From assembly GCA_002439705.1 (NCBI GenBank), contig DJPE01000079.1, forward strand, positions 7,058 through 28,868: DNA of 21,811 nt, written 5' to 3'. Source of the stretch: Christensenella sp. UBA6420. GTDB lineage: Bacteria; Bacillota; Clostridia; Christensenellales; DTU072. A model generated the notes under the pieces. It worked only from the letters and a program-made list of their open reading frames with translations. It had not been told where the DNA came from and ran no database searches. The translations under genes were made by a program, and so were the position numbers. Positions within the stretch are counted from its first letter, which is position 1. Each line of letters begins with the position of its first letter. Below, piece after piece: positions 18,601-21,811 of this stretch.

Positions 18601-21600
18601 ATATTACCGTAAAGAGTTTGGTTTATTACGGAATAAGCTACGGAGAATTGCCCGTCAAGAATGGCGCCGACGGCAATAAGAACGTTATTACCATAGACCC
18701 GTACGACGACGTGATGGGTTATAAAGGCGATTTCCGTCTGCCGACTATCGGACTTACCGTATTATTTAACGCTGGACTCGACAGTTTCGTATTCGGCGAC
18801 AAGGATAATCCCGTGGTCTTCAAACTTTTCGACAACGACGGCAACGTGCTTAACGAAAACCTTGTAAGCGTGCCGTATACCGAAAAAGGTCACGCCCTTA
18901 ACTACGAAGCGTTGAAAGGAGTGACCGTCCTTAATATAAGGGCGTATATACCGGGCTACGAGAACGGCTTGCCGCTGTATCTCGATATTCAGTCGAGAAA
19001 TATAGAAAACGTGTCCGTCGGCAACTATAAGTTCGACAAAAACGGAAATCTTATAGGGACCGAATACCTTGACGGGGTTTATTTTATCGACCCGTACAAT
19101 TCCGCTACCTTTATGCTCCCGTATGAAGTTTCCGTCAAGTTCCGCGAGAATACCGATTACACTACGCAAAAAGTAGCCGGTTGGGAAATAATAGGCGACG
19201 ACGGCGACGCCCTTTCGTTGGAGACCGACAAGAACTTCTACGTCCGCAACGATTATTCCGACTCGGTAAGCTACGGTTTTTACAGAGCGGACAGCGGAAG
19301 CTATAAAGGAAAGAACTATAAATTAAGGGGATACATATCTCTCGGCAGGACTTCCACGGGTACCGCAGGAAGACAGTACTTTACTATCGACGCAATAGTC
19401 CTTAATCGTTCCCTTAAAGAAGAATTCTCCACCCGCTACCGCTACGACGACCCGCTCGGCGGACTTCTTTCCGATATTCCGAGCAGTCTTACGGAAGAAA
19501 TGTTCGTCGATTACGACAGATATTACGCAAAACTCGATTTGCCCGACGGATACGAGTATTCCGCCTGGAGCTGTCCCGTCATTCCTACGGTAAACTGGAG
19601 TATAGAAAACGACGATTCGGTTATCGACTACAAGGGCGGTTTCGACAAGGATATTAAGGGTAACGTTTACTATTCCGACGTCAACGTAAAAGTTCTGCTC
19701 GGTATACTTTCGGAAGAGATAAACGCGTCTTACGAACAGCTCGTTAAGGCGAGAATGTGGGACGGATACTTTACGTCGAGCGGCGCGCCGCAGGCGTACT
19801 CTTCCGCTACGGCAAGCAGACTCCGTACCCTTAAAGCAGAGTTCGACAAGGAAGTAATAAAAGCTACTTACGATATTTTACTTGCCGAATATAACGGCGG
19901 CGACGAAAGCGAAAGACAGTTGGCTAACTATTTATCCAACACCTTAGTAAACGAAATCATCGCCGAATACGGTTATAACAGACTTACCGAATTCAACGAA
20001 ATCGCCGACAAAATGTTCGACAGGGTGAAAGAATCGTTCGACGCGGAAGCAAACGAAACCGAAAGCGCAATCTACGTCAAGTGGAAAGAAGTTTTTGACG
20101 CGTTCGTCGCCGAAAACGACGAATACGACCCCGACTTGTCGGCGTATCAGTTGCTTAAAGTGGCTAAATACGACGTAATCAACGACGAAAGCCGTCCCGT
20201 GTTTACCGTAGACGAAAGAAACGGTATCAACGCAAGACTCCGCGCGAGAATAGAAGCAAGTTTAAGAATTTACGTAAACGCCGATATCTGGGACGCTCTC
20301 TACGACAGAGCGTTGGAACAGGAAAGAAAGGTCATGTCGTCGCTCATAAAGGGCGACACCGTCGCCGCCAAGTCGTCGGCTCTCGGCGTGTTCAGAGTGT
20401 ACGAAGCGTTGCAGGGCAGCGTGGGAGAATCCGCTTCCGCCAATATTACCGCGCCGTCGCTCGATATAGGCAATATCATCGAAAAGTACGATAGTGACGG
20501 CAATCCCGTTTATAAGACGGAATTTATCTTCAACGTTTATTCGTCCTTATCTTTCGTGGAAGAAGTCGACGTTGAGATCTCCCTGAACTATTATCCCGTA
20601 CTGAAAAAGTACGTCGAAGAAGGCATACGCCTTGCCATGGAAGATATAAGGCAGGCTAAAAAAGGCGAATCGCTTTCGGCGTATATTGCGAGAGTCACCG
20701 AAGATTACGTCAATTCCATCGTGCCGACGAGAGTTTTACCCGACCAGGGCGGCAAGGAAGAAAAGGTAATCGACTTTACCTACGTTTACGGTTCGTTTGC
20801 CGAAAGCTCCACCGCGTACGCAAAATATTGGGATACCTTATATAAATACGCACAGGATAACGCGGTAGCGCATATCGACCTTCTTCCCGGCGACACCATG
20901 CAGGAAAAATGGGCGGCGGCGTACAGAACGCACGAGATAAGAAAAGACGGAATGTGCGAAGTCATGAAAGAAATTCAGGCAAGAAACGGCGAAAACTTCA
21001 CTAAGATGTTTGAAGAATACGCCGAAGTCCTGAAGAAGAGAGCCACCGCCGAAATGGACGGATATCTTGCCGAAGCCACCGCCGACGCCAACGTGAAGAT
21101 GGCGGACTACATTATGGAAGGCAACACTAAAGTAAGTTCCGTTACGAACTCCTACGGCGGTTCGCAGGGCGCGTTCGCCATTATGTTCGACGAAATAGGA
21201 AACGAAACTTACGACTTACTAAAAGCGAGCTACTCTTCGCAGGAAGACCTTGCGGTAATAGAAAGAGCCTTCAATGCGGCGCAAGGCGGCAATGGTACGA
21301 GCAAAGCTATGGCGGCTTATTACCTTATGAAGAACACGAACGTCGCTACCGCAATGAGAGACCGAGCGGAAAATATCTTCTATTACCTTATGGGCGGAGC
21401 GGCTGCTTACGAAACTATGATGAGCAATATGTCTGCCGTAGGGCTTACCGCTACCGATATAGAACTTCTTAGCAACGCCGCGACCACCGATAGCGGTTCG
21501 CTATCGGAAAGCCGCTTTAACGGTGCGTTTACGGAAGAAGAGTTCACCGAATATAAGAAGATAGCGTTCGTAAAGAGCCTTATGACAAGTTACAGGGGGG

Positions 21601-21811
21601 CAAGCAACGCAACTATAGTATCGGGTTGGATTTCCGCCGCGATAAGGTCGGTTTATTCTACGGGATACGAAAAAATCGCCGCCTTAAAGGACGATTACGT
21701 TGCGCTTAGAGAAACCGAATGGGGAATCACCCGCAACGCTTTCGTAAAATACGTCAAAGCCTATGAAAGTAAGGGCGACGCGGTAAAATCTTCTATAGAA
21801 GAAAAGACCGA
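12663..21811 (+). CDS. Second giant lipoprotein (at least 3,049 aa), paralogue of the first, incomplete
   Basis: The open frame runs from ATG 12663 through the window edge without a stop; total size is unknown. GGAGG at 12654-12658, 4 bases before the ATG and directly after the upstream stop, indicates translation from the same mRNA. Residues 1-27 form a lipoprotein signal ending A-V-A-C, with a Pro/Glu-rich linker after Cys27. T-Q-N-E-A-L-D-K-I matches T-K-D-Q-A-I-D-Q-V in the upstream protein. Further paired blocks are F-L-G-F at 240, L-P-K-V-Y at 400, I-G-D-E-S-G-V-N-T-P-Y at 593 and V-P-V-V-G-T-I-E-I-D-P-Y near 970. Residues about 864-2350 carry Ig-like modules with I-D-P-Y/T or I-N-P-Y at 864, 970, 1266, 1393, 2011 and 2142. 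From 2351 on it is mainly helical. The family and function are not recognised; it is probably an extracellular lipid-anchored protein acting with, or as a variant of, its neighbour. Confidence 0.87.
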   Translation, partial: MNKKKKLFLIILTLLVAVLVAFSAVACKGNTTPEEPDEPDNPTVKKLTQNEALDKIFNGLTKGKEEMSKAAAYGVVNVFDLYLETVVNYRITYKANYKENAADSEIYLSVFDYEDNMERLSFLYDGGDLYMSSGEDKSVIKSFGSSMLFGSFYEGCKRIDMTSRFYDEKQIASIFNRNESVNLGMILSQNNITYNKVGETGEAVELADLDLTIINDSLSFFFENTFRGIDDKFDLVSQKFLGFRLSRLIETRFSHIYAKSITMTFEDSAVKGSEWVSDGTLQGNVHNFKIGASVSYNDGTTALEEKTSLVKSQYPETNVGRNDFEGKINIPDVSDQDFDLSIETDINVNDNSLNRLNVRVTDATDEDFTSLYYVGGTAYLDATGFYRWLDGAVDLDAFNLPKVYLENLDLSKLLAAGYNNLAKVLLVLVRNGFSYGGDDEETKALYETIMENFSDNGADTIYYTITEELIKKIRNDDESMMSIVAKALGIEEKQLASYIGEDFFSAAKLVIGYNLETEVITVTFYQNEKTIFIATLFANDFNGVLIPDDCNKESAAYSLIKYPDTATMEINASLSLTSGQQVTDASRVFGAFIGDESGVNTPYSLHNGETLVIKGTVTQSIVDENALNFVSFDVYSKIKSNSTEKLVLSVRSNPRLMNELLVSYYAQMGDYDNPDGLFYRIDRTVVIESFNAILGEENIFNESNVLSILTTILSSQGSAQITKASGWFEMSLLSDGENDPVNELIGIKNCTAQVKMRAVFDGVDDDVDASAFVTPSITPLDSVTVESIYSKGSAWKTAVEVIINSAKITFTPTYAEDTVTIETGKSVYHPVAKLFGEEISYELRITGSEGTYKIADIYDRTLVIDPTLTKKLPSEIKVRYDNNVIGFLPCEFTGFDESNITLAGYNLAGFAEDYGKCVKSKVKIGVDSIMNKEYEIYILVNNRKVLPEKDASGGEIFDDTGVPVVGTIEIDPYTYAMIKSEDPSYNPVTALIESKGLILYYDNVYGEETVLEGDTEVTKKLTYDIFGVNKFVLSELDLSWDYDLSKITWQGSLGYAYAVIGDEAGYPVKIAVKVIVSAQTFDYVRIDDEENGRYTIDFLQKETYAIPSQSSVRHDVYIYFYSDDASTQKRRKLVAARPDGISDSDYYENYALGSLDWEGAEYITKNPTVITVNGTNNLFGFLGSGRSGNATKAMFGDAMIVGEQEVRLEINVPTRYQSSQNMQEESVATGCVVDESGIPQFTDITPVRISPAKFTESSDFYAPYEINPYDAAARLPSTVFLKVANSSAAGDGKFSDDLGNYEVKEYAVEWVTTDDNGKELNLIERKEDGLFGLKNPVVYRQDFVVYGKIGDRGGDDLSNIGYVWVRMVVRNLASKLADIRFDGLEDGVTDITIDPYSSYTLPNSFTARLESGKVISQDNMEWYVSVRDADEWFPINYKQGYDGRYYDEAGKYIFSYEGGTYELRYILDGGAEVIKQEIILLVNVPERKLVVNSDGRNFVDIFDGSDFAYGYNRLNTYEEYSTVLTERLEKIKTDGYISVAFSSARNADGSYVPYRLAVKWTTAEEGYAGYENSIDRLLAAFKTSPDGKTIELKGSVYAGTVNEQVITLGFSFVRLNLKEISLDRFYVALGNDAANVEEMDGSIALSAVEESGKIHLNITKAFGLKNEEGKFASPYEYINYLFGEIQLGFENGTVLDAVPVLDFCGYDKDSFNNKVLNGDNNETSSEYTDVEIKITKLSQGSALQEIIIAVHTLKDERLESGEEIVAELFDEQSEELFGENKDYALPTSIRVRYKLSGDVIYDTPVWTVGATTRPYLNVDTATGIPVRFINTLRRDGNAGKQPSSYDFGFRLPCEDASYNITVRIPRKDIGNTKYSATDETGLYKITEGVLNIDNPYLYYSADSEYGMDVTKIPSVITADITSEYESTGLNTHYVEWNFIKGVFDPAKFADGLDRVKFATATLKAYYDADGNRQSQTIDLYITVKSLVYYGISYGELPVKNGADGNKNVITIDPYDDVMGYKGDFRLPTIGLTVLFNAGLDSFVFGDKDNPVVFKLFDNDGNVLNENLVSVPYTEKGHALNYEALKGVTVLNIRAYIPGYENGLPLYLDIQSRNIENVSVGNYKFDKNGNLIGTEYLDGVYFIDPYNSATFMLPYEVSVKFRENTDYTTQKVAGWEIIGDDGDALSLETDKNFYVRNDYSDSVSYGFYRADSGSYKGKNYKLRGYISLGRTSTGTAGRQYFTIDAIVLNRSLKEEFSTRYRYDDPLGGLLSDIPSSLTEEMFVDYDRYYAKLDLPDGYEYSAWSCPVIPTVNWSIENDDSVIDYKGGFDKDIKGNVYYSDVNVKVLLGILSEEINASYEQLVKARMWDGYFTSSGAPQAYSSATASRLRTLKAEFDKEVIKATYDILLAEYNGGDESERQLANYLSNTLVNEIIAEYGYNRLTEFNEIADKMFDRVKESFDAEANETESAIYVKWKEVFDAFVAENDEYDPDLSAYQLLKVAKYDVINDESRPVFTVDERNGINARLRARIEASLRIYVNADIWDALYDRALEQERKVMSSLIKGDTVAAKSSALGVFRVYEALQGSVGESASANITAPSLDIGNIIEKYDSDGNPVYKTEFIFNVYSSLSFVEEVDVEISLNYYPVLKKYVEEGIRLAMEDIRQAKKGESLSAYIARVTEDYVNSIVPTRVLPDQGGKEEKVIDFTYVYGSFAESSTAYAKYWDTLYKYAQDNAVAHIDLLPGDTMQEKWAAAYRTHEIRKDGMCEVMKEIQARNGENFTKMFEEYAEVLKKRATAEMDGYLAEATADANVKMADYIMEGNTKVSSVTNSYGGSQGAFAIMFDEIGNETYDLLKASYSSQEDLAVIERAFNAAQGGNGTSKAMAAYYLMKNTNVATAMRDRAENIFYYLMGGAAAYETMMSNMSAVGLTATDIELLSNAATTDSGSLSESRFNGAFTEEEFTEYKKIAFVKSLMTSYRGASNATIVSGWISAAIRSVYSTGYEKIAALKDDYVALRETEWGITRNAFVKYVKAYESKGDAVKSSIEEKT
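15252..19712 (+). repeat. Tandem IDPY/Ig-like beta modules of the second giant lipoprotein
   Basis: Six I-[DN]-P-[YT] motifs start at 15252, 15570, 16458, 16839, 18693 and 19086. Most are followed within about 10-25 residues by L-P (K-L-P-S-E-I-K-V, R-L-P-S-T-V-F-L-K-V, T-L-P-N-S-F, R-L-P-T-I-G-L-T-V, M-L-P-Y-E-V-S-V-K-F). V-x-W or x-x-W signatures follow (V-E-W, M-E-W, V-K-W, V-E-W, A-G-W, V-N-W). Modules end in G-x-I and V-x-V-type strands such as VVYGKIG then VWVRMVVRN, and YKLRGYI then FTIDAIVLN. The order matches the Big_4-like plan of the first protein. Two modules near 17200-18500 have degenerate or missing I-D-P-Y. Confidence 0.58.
19713..20414 (+). other. First alpha-helical segment of the second giant lipoprotein
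   Basis: Residues 2351-2584, rich in Glu, Ala, Lys, Arg and Leu (for example SRLRTLKAEFDKEVIKATYD, NEIADKMFDRVKESFDAEAN). It directly follows the strand NVKVLLGIL that comes after a T-V-N-W signature, and precedes beta-type sequence ending EVDVEISLNY near 20594. This repeats the pattern in the upstream protein, where helical inserts follow a V-x-W strand. Confidence 0.5.
20586..21811 (+). other. C-terminal helical region of the second giant lipoprotein, cut by window edge
   Basis: Two helical stretches, about 20586-20735 and 20811-21811, are separated by a short strand-like piece (KVIDFTYVYGSF). The second covers at least 333 residues with Ala- and Glu-rich helices (KYWDTLYKYAQDN, MFEEYAEVLKKRATAEMDGY, RDRAENIFYYLMGGAAAYET). 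No stop codon is reached. In the upstream protein a comparable long helical stretch is followed by another I-D-P-Y module, so more beta modules may follow here beyond the window. Confidence 0.5.

Noticed and set aside
1..21811. CRISPR array, tRNA/rRNA genes, insertion sequences or phage genes
   Set aside because: I saw no regularly spaced DNA repeats, cloverleaf-type sequences, terminal inverted repeats, or transposase or integrase proteins; nearly all the window is the two long coding frames.

Overview
The window looks like chromosome of an uncultured Gram-positive (Bacillota/Clostridia-type) bacterium. The reasons are GGAGG-type ribosome binding sites, textbook sigma-70/SigA promoters with 17-bp spacers, lipoprotein signal peptides, and a 45-aa protein ending in PVQDADDL, a small-protein type I associate with Clostridia. 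I cannot name a genus. There is no sign of a mobile element, phage, CRISPR array or RNA gene, and coding style is uniform across the window.

Layout. (1) Positions 1-111, minus strand: the N-terminus of an ABC-type ATPase, probably an ECF-transporter ATPase, cut by the window edge. (2) 112-313: divergent intergenic region with one promoter for each direction. (3) 314-607, plus: a 97-aa two-helix membrane protein with a PLDc_N-like core, closed by a hairpin terminator at 669-705. (4) 704-841, minus: the 45-aa PVQDADDL protein, converging on the terminator. (5) 842-1069: divergent intergenic region with a perfect TTGACA-N17-TATAAT promoter and a 5'-UTR hairpin. (6) 1070-12652, plus: a 3,860-aa lipoprotein. 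(7) 12663-21811 and beyond, plus: a second giant lipoprotein, at least 3,049 aa, still open at the window edge.

The two giant genes fill about 95% of the window. They are 10 bp apart, so they form an operon that runs off the edge. They are ancient paralogues. Both have a lipobox cysteine at residue 27, and four conserved blocks appear in the same order. Spacing matches for the first three blocks; the first protein then has about 280 extra residues before the fourth. Downstream, both are built from degenerate beta-sandwich modules with the plan I-D-P-Y, then L-P-x-x-V-x-V-x-F, then V-x-W, then G-x-I, then V-x-V-x-V. This resembles a strongly diverged, expanded bacterial Ig-like (Big_4-type) repeat. 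Long alpha-helical stretches interrupt the modules, mostly in the C-terminal third. I do not recognise a named family for either full-length protein, and their function is unknown. The best-supported statement is that they are a tandem pair of very large, lipid-anchored extracellular proteins made from one strong promoter. They are the best candidate in this window for an undescribed system.
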